Positions 53,322-62,348 of a stretch of DNA of 62,348 nt are shown here, one piece after another. Position 1 is the first letter of the stretch. Every line of letters begins with the position of its first letter. Source of the stretch: Thecamonas trahens ATCC 50062 (taxonomy: Eukaryota; Apusozoa; Apusomonadida; Apusomonadidae); assembly GCF_000142905.1 (NCBI RefSeq), contig NW_013657679.1, positions 589,206 through 651,553 of the forward strand, in the 5' to 3' direction. The notes under the pieces are model-generated. The model was not told where the DNA came from. It searched no databases and saw only the letters and a list, made by a program, of their open reading frames with translations. The position numbers and the translations under genes are program-made.

Positions 53322-53711
53322 TTACTTTACATCACATCGGTAAACTCGATGAGAAAGAGAGGACGGGCGGCCCTCTCGTCGTAAAACCACAATCTCGGGA
53401 TAGTTGATGACAGAGTCGTGTGCAGCCACGCCGTGGACAGAGTGATAGCTCTCCGATAGTGCCTTGAGCGTACGTGCGTTCTTCTTGTACTCTGCCGATT
53501 GTCCGACAACGACTGCGGCGACGATGAGAAACTGTGTCTTACTCGTCCGACGCAGGCCGGTGGCCGACGCATTGGAAGCGTAGTTGCGCGCCTTGGACGA
53601 GACCGGCATAAAGTAGAGCTCGTGGCCAAATCGTTCAAACAAGACGACCGATCTCGAGCGCGAGAGGAAGAACCTCTGTCGTGAGACCCCGCATGCGCCG
53701 CAGTTGCCCAT
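53322..53711 (-). CDS. Small protein with dual-acylation start, unknown
   Basis: A 129-aa protein starting MGNCGACGVSRQRFF. Gly2 with Cys4 and Cys7 is a classic myristoyl/palmitoyl membrane-targeting start. The body (RSRSVVLFERFGHELYFMPV, then LRRTSKTQFLIVAAVVVGQS) may be a compact alpha/beta domain; no family is recognised. It lies between two minus-strand genes, and a 16-bp triple repeat sits just upstream of its ATG. Confidence 0.55.
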   Translation of the reverse strand: MGNCGACGVSRQRFFLSRSRSVVLFERFGHELYFMPVSSKARNYASNASATGLRRTSKTQFLIVAAVVVGQSAEYKKNARTLKALSESYHSVHGVAAHDSVINYPEIVVLRREGRPSSLSHRVYRCDVK

Positions 53712-53722
53712 GCTGCACGGCG

Positions 53723-53770
53723 TTGGGCGCGATGTGGGTTGGGCGCGATGTGGGTTGGGCGCGATGTGGG
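53723..53770. repeat. Three copies of a 16-bp tandem repeat
   Basis: The unit ttgggcgcgatgtggg starts at 53723, 53739 and 53755, immediately upstream of the acylated small protein. It could hold repeated promoter elements for that gene. Confidence 0.85.
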
Positions 53771-53832
53771 TTGTGCGCGTGCGGCGGAACGAGAAAGAGA
53801 CGGGGTACGACGAGTACGTTTACGGCTGACGT

Positions 53833-56550
53833 TCATCGGCGGAAGCGGGCGTTCTTCTTCCGGTCGGCCTCTGCAGCCTCGGCCTCTTCTTTCTTGCGGC
53901 GCAGCGCCTTGGCAAGCGGAAGCTTTGCGAGCCACTTGCGCCACTTTGCGTCGTCTTCAGCAAAGAGCGGGTCGTGGGCGGTGAGCGGATGGATAAACTC
54001 TGCGACGGAGAGAGGCATGGAGGCGATGGAGCGGGCACGGATTGGGGTGAGGACGGCGTCGACGGCGGCGGACAGGGCACCGGCAAGGTAGCCGTCAGAG
54101 AGGCGGGCGAGGGTGGAGAGGTCAAAGGCGTCGGGGAGGAAAAGGCCCTTGGCCTCGATAAAGGTACGCCAGAGGAGGGCGCGCGTGGCGTAGTCGGGGC
54201 GAGGGATGTGGACGATGCGCGGAGTGACCTTTGTCAGCGACTTGAAGTCTGCGAGCCACGGCTGGGCCGAGGTGGCGACGACCATGACGCGGCCTTGCGG
54301 CTTGAGGCTCTTGACCTGCTTGAGCAGCTGCTTGCGAAGGCGGCGCGGCCCGGTGGGGCCGCGGTGCTCGGCCGGCAGCTTCTTAGGCGCGGTAAAGATG
54401 AGGTCGATGTCTTCGATGAGGACAATTGACGGCGGCATAGCCTTGGCGACCTTGAACACCTTGTGGAGGAGCATGTTGACCTCCTTGCCCGGGTACTTGC
54501 CCTTGACGTTGCTCGGCGAAAGGTCAAACACGTTTGCGCCTGTGAGCCAGGCGATGCGCTGGGCAAGCATCGACTTGCCACAGCCGCGCGGGCCTGCGAT
54601 GAGGATGCCCTTGTTGCCTGCGCCGCGGGCGGCTAGGGCGGCGGCGCCGAGCGGGACAATGGCGTACATGGTGACGGCGCGACGGACGTCGGCGTACGAC
54701 GGGTCAGGCTCGATGCCTGCGTCGCGGAGGCTTGCAGCAAGATGGTTCGGCTCGCCGACAAAGTCGGTCAGCTCGCCTGGCACCGGCTTGGCCACAATGC
54801 CTGCGAGGACGAGCTCGCCGTAGAGCTCCTCGGTGGAGAACTCTGCGGTGGGGTCCTTGGAGCGCTTGGAGCGCTTACCCTTTGTGGGCCCGGGCCCGCC
54901 GGCGTCGGGCTTGGGCGTCTTGGGCGCGGGGCCCGCGCCAGCCTGGCGAGGCGCGCCCTTCTTGGCGCCGCCCTTCTTCTTCTTCTTCTTCTTCTTACCG
55001 GTAAACTTGATCTTGATGCCCTCGAGCTCGACTCGCATGACCTCGTCAACCTGGACCCGCAGCTCGAGGGCGATGTCGGGGCGGGCGCGTGCGCGGATGA
55101 TGTCGTCATCGTGGCGCTGCTCAAAGTTGTCGGACTCGTCCTTGTTCTGCCACTCGCCGACATAGGTCAGGACCCGTGCCTGGATGTCTGTGAGATAGGC
55201 CGAGGGCGGGACCGGGATGTGGTCGTCGTCGTCGTCACCGCCACGGCGGTTGGCGCCAAAGGTCGTGCGCTTGCCACGGCCGGCGGCCGGGCCGTCGGCG
55301 TCGGCGGCGGCGGCGGCCGGTCCGGGCACGTTGGCCGGTGGCTCGAGGAAGATCTTTGCTGAGCCGCCGGCAGCCTCGGACGGATAGTCGGGCCACTTGC
55401 CGGTTTGGCGAAGGTGAGAGAGGAACCAGCGGCGGATCTGGCCCTCCATCTGCTCTTTGAGCAGCGGGCCCTCCTCCTCGTAGATGCGCTGCTTGACGTT
55501 GACGAGGGCGGCAAGGTACTCGGCTTCGTGGTCGGCCTGGACTGCTTTCTTGCGGGCGCGGGCAGCGGAGTCGGCAGCGGCCTGGCGCGCGTCCATCTCA
55601 CGGCGATCCTCCCGCTGCATGCCAAGGAGCTGCAACTCCTCATTGCGGAGAATGCGGACTTCACGCCGGACTAGGTGGCCGCGGGCGACTCGGGTGATAA
55701 GGTTGGACGCCGCCTCGACGTCGACGAAACCGTCGCCGCCGACCAGCGCGTTGTCGTCGCCGGCGCCGAGACCGTGGAGGTCTGACCGCAGCGCCTCGGC
55801 CGCATGCGCTTCAGCCATGCGGGTGGCGTGGACGCGCCATGCTCGCGCGCGCTCGATCCGGCGGATGAGCGCCGCCGCCGCCGCCGCCTTGACCTCGGCC
55901 GCCGCCGCCGCGTCCGACTCGGCCAGCACAGCCGCCGCCCCAGTGAGCGCAGGGCGAGAATCAGCGTCGGAATCGGCGTCGTTTGCGGACCGAGCCGCGG
56001 CAGCAGCCTCGGCGGCCTCGCGCTCGGCGTCGGCAGCCTCCTTTTGGATCAGCAGAGCGTCAAGCAGCTCCTCGCGCTGGCGAAGAAGCGCGGTAAAGTC
56101 GTCGCGAAAGTAGCGCGGGATGGGAAGATCGAGAGAGGCCCATGTGAGCTTGTGATCATGGAGAACCGAATCAAGGCTCGGCGGGTCTCGCGCCTCAAAC
56201 TCGACCAGCCACAGCCAGACCTCGAGCAGCCTGCCGAGCACCGCGTCGAGCACGACCTTGACTTGACGGCGCTTTTGCGGATGGACCATGCCATCGTAGA
56301 CATCCTCCAAGAGAGAAGCAATCTTGGTGTAGTTGACAAAGGCCAGGGCGTGATAGTCAAAGACCTCGCCAGGTGGTCCCTTTTTCCCAGCGCCCAGCTT
56401 TGCCGCCGCTGCCCGACTCCGTGCCGACGGTGCCTTGCTCGCCTGGGCTGGCCCACTCTCGCTGCCTCCGTCTGGTAGCTCCACTTGCAGCTGGTGCAGA
56501 AGCAGAGTCATGGCCTCTCGCCATGTCTCGTTGAGCACCACAGACGTCAT
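53833..56550 (-). CDS. IQCA1: IQCA1/DRC11-like IQ and AAA domain protein
   Basis: A 905-aa protein starting MTSVVLNETWREAMTLLLHQ. An IQ-type motif ASNLITRVARGHLVRREVRI lies in the middle, followed by YEEEGPLLKEQMEGQIRRWF, a Lys-rich stretch and a C-terminal AAA ATPase domain with Walker A GPRGCGKS (about 655), Walker B SIVLIEDIDLIF (about 710) and a sensor-like VMVVATSAQPW. Order and length fit IQCA1/DRC11, a nexin-dynein regulatory complex subunit of motile cilia. The upstream frame to 56697 is Pro/His low complexity and is excluded. The Lys-rich KKKKKKKGG tract precedes the AAA domain, as in other IQCA proteins. Confidence 0.88.
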   Translation of the reverse strand: MTSVVLNETWREAMTLLLHQLQVELPDGGSESGPAQASKAPSARSRAAAAKLGAGKKGPPGEVFDYHALAFVNYTKIASLLEDVYDGMVHPQKRRQVKVVLDAVLGRLLEVWLWLVEFEARDPPSLDSVLHDHKLTWASLDLPIPRYFRDDFTALLRQREELLDALLIQKEAADAEREAAEAAAAARSANDADSDADSRPALTGAAAVLAESDAAAAAEVKAAAAAALIRRIERARAWRVHATRMAEAHAAEALRSDLHGLGAGDDNALVGGDGFVDVEAASNLITRVARGHLVRREVRILRNEELQLLGMQREDRREMDARQAAADSAARARKKAVQADHEAEYLAALVNVKQRIYEEEGPLLKEQMEGQIRRWFLSHLRQTGKWPDYPSEAAGGSAKIFLEPPANVPGPAAAAADADGPAAGRGKRTTFGANRRGGDDDDDHIPVPPSAYLTDIQARVLTYVGEWQNKDESDNFEQRHDDDIIRARARPDIALELRVQVDEVMRVELEGIKIKFTGKKKKKKKKGGAKKGAPRQAGAGPAPKTPKPDAGGPGPTKGKRSKRSKDPTAEFSTEELYGELVLAGIVAKPVPGELTDFVGEPNHLAASLRDAGIEPDPSYADVRRAVTMYAIVPLGAAALAARGAGNKGILIAGPRGCGKSMLAQRIAWLTGANVFDLSPSNVKGKYPGKEVNMLLHKVFKVAKAMPPSIVLIEDIDLIFTAPKKLPAEHRGPTGPRRLRKQLLKQVKSLKPQGRVMVVATSAQPWLADFKSLTKVTPRIVHIPRPDYATRALLWRTFIEAKGLFLPDAFDLSTLARLSDGYLAGALSAAVDAVLTPIRARSIASMPLSVAEFIHPLTAHDPLFAEDDAKWRKWLAKLPLAKALRRKKEEAEAAEADRKKNARFRR

Positions 56551-56567
56551 GAGTGCGTGTAGGTGCG

Positions 56568-56599
<32 letters not shown>

Positions 56600-57141
56600 G
56601 GGGGAGAGGACCGTTGGCTGTGGTCGAGGTCGAGCGAGCGGGCTTTGGGGAAAGTTGAATTGATGGAAGTAAGGGGGGGAGAGAGAGAGTGAGGCAAGGA
56701 CGTGAATGGGGTGTATGGATGGGGCGGAGGGGGATCATCTCCATCGGAGTGTGTGTGGATGGGTGGTGGATGGGTGGATTGGGGAGGGGGAGCGATCAGG
56801 TTGTGTGTGCGGTCGGGTGTGTGGCTTTTTTCGTTGATCTTGTACCTTTGTTAAAGTCGAGAAAGCAGATGCGAAAGATCGCTCGTGGACACTTGGTATT
56901 GGAGCTATTGCGCATACACTCCGTACGACATGCCCATATCTTCCACCTCGTAGCACCCGGGATGGACTTTATCAAGAAGTTCTTCGCTCTCAAGGAGATG
57001 ATTTCCCTTGCTGCGACTCGGCGATAATCGCAGTCGGCGACGAGTCAAACGAATGCCGATTGTGAATTGGCTCGGCGAGCGGGTGGCCAGCGCTCGCGTG
57101 GCCCCTGTCCAACACCCGACTGCAAAGGTTGCACTGACCGC
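56551..57141. other. Divergent intergenic region between IQCA1 and the WW/ZZ gene
   Basis: Holds a G run at about 56582-56600 and GTGTGTGGATGG repeats. A locally AT-richer block at 56820-57030 is open on both strands (for example minus LDKVHPGCYEVEDMGMSYG), but no start, splice context or family supports a gene. Confidence 0.4.
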
Positions 57142-59805
57142 ATGTCCTATCCCGGTGCTGGCTACCAGACGCGTACGTGTGACATGAGTGGGGTACTTTG
57201 CATGTCCCCCCCCGGGGGGGGGGGGGGGGCTCTTCCCCTCCCACCCCCATTGCGCTTGGAAGAGAAGACTCGGACCACCTTTGGTCGCATGTGCGTAGCG
57301 AACGAGGCTTTTTGGCCAGCGTTCCGTCACGCGGAAGGGCAGAGGCAAGCGCCACCACCGTGCTCAGCATGGGTAGAGGCCAAATGGAGTCGCGTGGGAT
57401 GTTGTAGCTAGGCGTAGGCAGGTCGGTGATGCCTGTGTTGGCCCTATGCGGCTGAGAGTGCGACCTTTTCCCGGGTTGACGGCCTTTTCCTGGCGAGTGG
57501 TGATCGATCAGCGCGTCGGCGTTGCACACGCACGATGATGAGCAGAAGGAGACCAGAGGAGGGCAGGACAGAGGCCGTGGGCCATGAATTTGGCCACGAC
57601 AGCGGTGCATGGGGTGCATGTAGTCCGGGCAGGGAGGCCTTGTCACGGGGGACGGTGATATGGAGAAGCCTGGCGCAACTCACCTCGAGGCGGCGGACGA
57701 CAGCCCTCCCGGCTGGGTGGGAGCAGAGGTCGACTCCTGACGGCAAGATTTACTACGCCAACACGGTGAGCAAGACGACATCATGGGAGCGGCCCACGGC
57801 TCCGGCGACGGGCGCGGCGAACCCGTACGCGCCTCCGGCGGGCGCGGCGAACCCGTACGCGCCTCCGGCGCCTGCGGCCAACCCGTACGGTGGGGCGCCT
57901 GCCGGAGGCAACCCGTACGGTGGGGCGCCTGCCGGAGGCAACCCATACGGTGGGGCGCCTGCCGGAGGCAACCCATACGGTGGGGCGCCTGCTGGGGGCA
58001 ACCCATACGGTGGGGCTGCACCTGCACCTGCGCCTGCGCCTGCGCCTGCGCCGGGCGGACTCCCTGCTGGGTGGGAGGAGCGTCGGACGGCGGATGGCAA
58101 GGTGTACTACGCCAACTCGATCACCAAGTCCACACAGTGGACGCGCCCGACAGGACCGCCTGCAGCGGCGCCTGCAGCGGCGGCTCCGGCTAACCCGTAC
58201 GCCCCCCCTGCGGCCGTGCCCGCGGCCGCGCCTGTGGCGGTGGCGACGCCGGCCGGGCCGGGTGCGCTTCCGGCCGGATGGGAGGAGCGGCGGACGGCTG
58301 ATGGCAAGGTGTATTACGCCAACTCGATCACCAAGTCGACGCAGTGGGAGCGGCCTGTGGGCGCGCCGGCGGGCGGCAGCCACGTGCCGATGCCGTCGCC
58401 GTCGCCGTCGCCTGCGGCGGTGCCTGTGGCGGTGGCGACACCGGCCGGGCCGGGTGCGCTTCCGGCCGGGTGGGAGGAGCGGCGGACGGCTGATGGCAAG
58501 GTGTATTACGCCAACTCGATCACCAAGTCGACGCAGTGGGAGCGGCCGACAGGCATGCCGGCGGCTTCGCCGGTCCCAGCAGGCGGGATGCAGGGCGGTG
58601 CGCGGCCGATGCCGCCGTTTGTGGAGCCGCCGCGCGAGTCGTGCTGTGCGCCGCTCAACTCGTCGGTAGACTGGCTCAAGGGTGCGCACACCGGGTTCAG
58701 CTGCAACGGGTGCGGAGTCTCGCCGATTCTCGGCTACCGCTACCGGTGCCGTCAGTGCCCGGGCGGGTACGACCTGTGCCATTCGTGCAAGGAGGCTAAC
58801 TTTGACCACCACAACCCGGGTCACCAGTGGCGGACCGAGAAGCTCAAGGGCGTGTCGAGCAAGTGGAAGGGCATCCACTCGGCCAACTGCGACGAGTGCG
58901 GGCACGCGCTCAAGCCGTCGGCCATGCGCTTCAAATGCGCCGACTGCCCCGACTTTGACCTCTGCCACGAGTGCCTGCACCGGACCTCTCATCCGCCGAC
59001 GCACGACTTTTACCGAGTCACGGTCAAGAACAACTACCGCGAGAAGATCATCCGTCCTGCTGTGGCTCAGGCGCCTGCAGTGGCGGCGCCCGTGGCGGCC
59101 CCGAGCGGCGGCCGCCAGCTGCTGCGACCGTGGGAGGAGCGCCGGGACGCCACTGGCCGGGTCTACTACGCCAATCCACAGACCAAGCTGACGTCGTGGG
59201 ACCACCCGGGTTTCGAGCCCGAGGTTGCGCCTGCGCCGGCACCTGCGTCGGCACCTGGCACCGGCGGCCTGCCACCATATCCCGGCGCTGGCGGACCGCC
59301 GTCGTCATCGGCACTCGGCTATGGCCCGCCGCCGTCTGGCGGGCTCCCGGCGTATGGCGGACCGCCTGCGGGCGGGGCGCCGCCGTCTGGCGGGCTTCCG
59401 GCGTATGGTGGACCGCCCGCGGGCGGAGCGCCGCCGTCTGGCGGGCTTCCGGCGTATGGTGGACCGCCGGCAGCCGGCGGGCTCCCCGCATACGGCGGGG
59501 CGCCTGCGGCTAGCGGGCCGGCGGCGATGTCGTCGGGCGACTTTGAGTCGCTGCTGTCGTCGATTGCGTCCGAGTCGTTCTCAGACGGCAAGCTCGCCAA
59601 GCTCGACATGATGCTTACGCACGCGTGGTTCTCGTGCGCCCAGGCTGGGCGTGTTGTCGACGCCATGTCGTTCGACTCGGACAAGATCGAGGCGGCTGTC
59701 AAGATCCACCCGCGGCTGGTGGACCCGACCCACTTTTACCAGGTCCTCGACCATCTGCAGTTTTCGTCGTCCAAGGACGAGGCCCGGTCGCGGCTGGGCC
59801 TGTGA
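57142..59805 (+). CDS. WW-domain (five), ZZ zinc-finger (two) and DUF4476 protein
   Basis: Exon 1, 57142-57172 (MSYPGAGYQT plus one base, donor GTACGT), joins 57704 in matching phase across a 531-nt intron (CAACTCACC element, acceptor GACGACAG): 710 aa. Domains in order: WW1 LPAGWEQRSTPDGKIYYANT; a 30-bp-repeat NPYGGAPAGG linker; WW2-WW4, each LPAGWEERRTADGKVYYANS; two ZZ-type fingers (CNGCGVSPILGYRYRCRQC and CDECGHALKPSAMRFKCADC with their DLCHxC and His pairs); WW5 PWEERRDATGRVYYANPQ; GLPAYGGPPAGGAPPSG repeats; and a C-terminal DUF4476 domain (LSSIASESFSDGKLAKLDMM). WW domains bind Pro-rich peptides, and the protein's own Pro repeats suggest self-association or a membrane/cytoskeletal scaffold. 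Confidence 0.85.
57206..57229. repeat. C8-G16 homopolymer junction
   Basis: Eight C (57206-57213) followed directly by sixteen G (57214-57229), inside the first intron of the WW/ZZ gene. Such a junction can form a hairpin or quadruplex and is prone to sequencing and assembly error. Confidence 0.85.
57880..58018 (+). repeat. 30-bp tandem repeat encoding NPYGGAPAGG
   Basis: About four and a half units of aacccgtacggtggggcgcc-type sequence between WW1 and WW2, preceded by two related NPYAPPAGAA units. In-frame variation in copy number is likely between strains. Confidence 0.85.
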
Positions 59806-60104
59806 GCTCTGTCGAGCGTGTTGAAGGCAAACAGCATGAGGTTGTGGTGGAGTTTATCGCGTGAGGCGTCTGCCTGCTCGCGTCGTGAATGTTCGCACGG
59901 CCAAGATGGGCAAGTGGATGAGCAAGGGGAGGACAGCTCGCCACACACGTGCGGGCATGAAAGGCGCAGCGAGGCCTACTAGAGCTCAGATGCCTTGTAA
60001 AGGCCACAACGCCAGAGCAAGCGAGCGAGCGTGCATCAGCTGGCCAGCACCATCGCATGAGCTTTCGTCACCGATGGACCAATGGCGAGCATGAAAGAGA
60101 GTGA
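59806..60104. other. Convergent 3' region, no gene seen
   Basis: About 300 bp between the stops of the WW/ZZ gene and NOP10. No open frame with coding character. One of the longest convergent gaps in the window; it probably holds both 3' UTRs. Confidence 0.5.
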
Positions 60105-60563
60105 TCAATGAACAAGAGCCTTGCCCTGAGTAGGAAGGAGGCCGAAGCGCTTCTTGAGGGTGATGCGGTGGCGGGAGTACTGGTCGTCGGGCGAGAACCG
60201 AGCCGGGTGGGCCGAGAGAGTGTTCTTGCCAGACGGATCCTTCTTCTGCAACATCGTCCATGTTCTGTGAGTCATTGCCTCTCCTGTAACAATGTCCGTC
60301 CCACCTACCTCCACCGAGGTGGGGACGGGGGAGGGGGGGGGGGGGGGGGGAGAGGGGGCGAGCGAGTGCCAGTCGGGACATCTTTCATCCCTTGCCCACA
60401 GCCGGACCTGGAACTTCCGGGCATCCATGGACATGCTACCGAGGGGGGAGAGAGTTCATAGCTGGTACAAGCATGTGAGAGAACTAGGGGGACAATGTAG
60501 GGTTCGTACCTTGAGGGTGTACACGCGCTTGCCGGCGTCGTCGAGGTAGAAGCGGAGGTACAT
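60105..60563 (-). CDS. NOP10: NOP10, H/ACA snoRNP subunit
   Basis: Exon 1, 60510-60563 ([18 protein letters not shown], donor GTACGA), joins exon 2, 60105-60245, in phase 0 across a 264-nt intron (ATGACTCACAG element, acceptor GTTGCAG): 64 aa, the family length. Exon 2 reads [20 protein letters not shown], then [19 protein letters not shown], matching the conserved [24 protein letters not shown] block. NOP10 binds the pseudouridine synthase dyskerin/Cbf5 in box H/ACA particles for rRNA pseudouridylation. The unspliced frame, with a Pro-rich insert, hides the gene. Confidence 0.93.
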
Positions 60564-60760
60564 TGGGCTGCGGCTGTGGGTCGAGTGTCGGTCGGTCTCG
60601 CGAAAAGGGGGGTGAGGGTGGACAGTGGCCATGGCTTGGTTCACCTTATCGTGATAGCATTCAATGATGGCGTTGCCGGTTTGGACACGGCTGAGCTAAG
60701 CGGGAAGGCCTTGCACCCATCCCAGGAGGGGTGTGCCCACGGACGACGACGCCCAGCAGC

Positions 60761-61947
60761 TCATGTCGGCTGCAGTGACGAGTTGAACTGGGTTGATGAT
60801 GTGTCGGCGAGAAGATCCTCAAGAGCGCGTGCATCCTCGCCCGTCAGGGGGTCGGGGAGCACCTCGCGCGGCAAAGGCGTAGGCTCGGCCGTCGGCGGAT
60901 TGCGGACTGGCGTGGAGGTGGTGGTGGCGCCGGTGGCAGGGGCGGCAGGCGGGGCGGTGGTTGCGGGCGGCTCGGCCGGTTGCTCGGCAAACTCGGTGTA
61001 GCCGGGCGGCGAGCTCTTCTCGGCCGATGACGACGCAGACGACGAGTTGTGCTGCTCGGGAATGTTGTGTAGCGGCGGAGTGGGATGAACGACGACTTCT
61101 TCGGGCGGAGGGATGCCTGCAGAGGCAGCGTCAGAGGCACCCGAGTAGTAGCCGGGCGCGTGCGGGTTAACGGTGGGCCTGCCGGGCCGGGGCGGGCGGG
61201 CGAGCGGGCGCCGATGATGTTTGGAGTGGGTGGAGTGACAAAGACGCCGTTGACGAGCGGATGGGTCGGGCGAGCCGGGGCGACGGCGGCACGCGAGTGT
61301 CTCGAGCCGCCGCGCGGCGAGTGTGGCAGCGTGCCGCGCAGTGCGTTCCAGGTGTCGATGCGTGTGCGGAGCTCGTCGCCAAAGGCGACCGGGTGGACCG
61401 GAGCGAGGTAGACGTTGCGGAGTTTGACGGCGCCATACCACGAGCGCATCGGCACGCCAACGAGGATGACCATGGGCGCGGTGACGTCGGCGTAGTGGGC
61501 ACGATCGCTCAGCGCGCACCCGCTAGGGCAGCACACACCGCCACCGCCCTGGATGACGTCTTCAATGTCATCGTAGTAGATGCGAATGTACGACGCCGAG
61601 CCGCCAAAGATGCGGAGCCAGTTGTAGATGAGGAGGCCCGAGTTGCCGAGACGGTAGCCTTTGGGAATGCGGTACGCCTTGTACAGCGACCACAAGACAA
61701 CGAGGACCCAGACCAGCCACAAAACAGCAAGCATCGGCGAGCCTAAGGGAGGCACGTCGCGAATCGAAGCCGATAAGAGAACAAAAGGAGCAATGGCGGA
61801 GAAGGCAATGCCACACCAGACCGGAAATACCGGAATGCATCCACGGATGGCGCCATGAACCGTCGGTGCTCGGCCTCCGCCCGTGGGGAAGACCCTCAGC
61901 GGCGAGCTTGGCGCTGACGGCGGGTCTGGAGCCCTATGTGCGAGCAT
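60761..61947 (-). CDS. Two-TM membrane protein with PH-like cytosolic domain, frameshifted
   Basis: About 395 aa after one frame correction. ATG at 61947 starts MLAHRAPDPPSAPSSP. Two helices, VFPVWCGIAFSAIAPFVLL and MLAVLWLVWVLVVLWSLY, are followed by YRIPKGYRLGNSGLLIYNWL, ASYIRIYYDDIEDVI and WYGAVKLRNVYLAPVHPVAF. This beta-rich block resembles bacterial-type PH domains that follow a helical hairpin (YdbS-like). The frame shifts at a C-rich stretch near 61183-61196; one extra C gives RSPARPGPGRPTVNPHAPG and continues into a Pro/Ser/Thr-rich tail ending QFNSSLQPT. Function unknown; likely an endomembrane protein. Confidence 0.65.
61183..61196 (-). other. Apparent -1 frameshift in a C/G-rich run
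   Basis: The minus strand reads CGCCCCGGCCCGGCAGG. The upstream frame (IIGARSPARPGPAGPP) turns into Thr/Arg-rich nonsense, while the next frame (RPTVNPHAPGYYSG) has natural composition to the stop at 60761. One added C restores a multiple of three. Confidence 0.65.
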
Positions 61948-62348
61948 CACCAGCGATGATCAGGAGATGGACCAGAGGCGGGCCAGTGCGGCGATCGGCG
62001 AGCTGGTAACGGGGACAGACTAGACCAGTTCGAGGAGAAGCCGTTGAGGAGCAGGCGACAGCGAGCACACAGGACAGGAGGCGGGACCAGCGGCGAGGAG
62101 GCGGGATCAAGACCACGATATGTTTTCTCGTGCAGTGACTGATCAGTCTTGTCTACAGTGATGACGTCGTGGTGGTAGTAAGCCAGGCGAGAGAGTCGAA
62201 CGGCTGACCAGTGTGCGCTTCACCACACGCGTGCGGGACAGCGGGGGAGAGTGGTGGGCAAGACAGTTGCAGCACCGATAGTGATCCAGAAGGTGGCAGG
62301 AGATGAACGACGGAGAGTGTTAGCCTGTAGTGGAGAGATGGAGGGGGG
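61948..62348. other. Window end, no gene supported
   Basis: About 400 bp upstream of the two-TM gene, presumably its promoter. Short frames on both strands lack any recognisable feature. Confidence 0.5.

Noticed and set aside
57067-57411. Cys-rich plus-strand frame (CPTPDCKGC)
   Set aside because: Another frame of the same region supplies the WW/ZZ first exon with matching splice phase, and the rest of this frame runs into the C/G run.
1-62348. tRNA, rRNA, snRNA, transposon or viral genes
   Set aside because: I scanned by eye for T-loop sequences, conserved rRNA strings, transposase or reverse-transcriptase motifs and terminal repeats and found none. A covariance-model scan could still find a short RNA gene.

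Overview
This is a gene-dense, GC-rich nuclear window from a flagellated heterotrophic protist. The evidence is spliceosomal introns, mitochondrial translation genes with targeting sequences (bL9m, IF3), ER and nucleolar factors (OST4, NOP10, DDX10/Dbp4), and motile-cilium genes (IQCA1/DRC11, a CatSper-like channel, TSNAXIP1-like and ZBBX-like proteins). Composition and gene set would suit an apusomonad such as Thecamonas trahens, but that name is an inference from memory. I support about 34 genes, mostly alternating in strand, with 3' ends that abut or overlap and short divergent promoter regions.

Layout. 1-10.1 kb: unknown gene, amino acid transporter (frameshifted), a large HEPN-HEPN-STAND NTPase-TPR protein with an in-frame stop, bL9m, a low-complexity repeat protein. 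10.1-20 kb: HEAT protein, DPY30, an ART-like/B-box protein, a tail-anchored coiled coil, a myristoylated Ser-rich protein, OST4, HID1, a BIN4-like protein. 20-25.4 kb: mitochondrial IF3, a membrane protein whose first exon lies in a 636-bp tandem duplication, an ankyrin/CAP-Gly protein. 25.4-32.5 kb: one long ciliary-type gene broken by two apparent frameshifts, then SKP1. 33.8-42.5 kb: CatSper-like channel, a sirtuin lacking its catalytic His, a ZBBX-like repeat protein, an armadillo/lysine-methyltransferase protein next to a 372-N gap, TrmB, an R3H/2H-phosphoesterase protein. 42.9-62 kb: DDX10, a zinc-motif protein, a Tim17-like membrane protein, anamorsin, a double CAP-Gly/ankyrin protein, an acylated small protein, IQCA1, a WW/ZZ/DUF4476 protein, NOP10 and a two-TM protein.

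Two patterns cut across the window. First, introns share a strict grammar: donor GTACG, a branch-like ACTCAC or ACTGAC 10-60 nt before the acceptor, and a position a few codons after the ATG. Using it, I recovered first exons as short as 4 nt and most starts that look missing. Second, four genes carry a -1 frameshift in a run of G or C, which looks more like sequence error than decay. No tRNA, rRNA, CRISPR, transposon or prokaryotic operon was seen.
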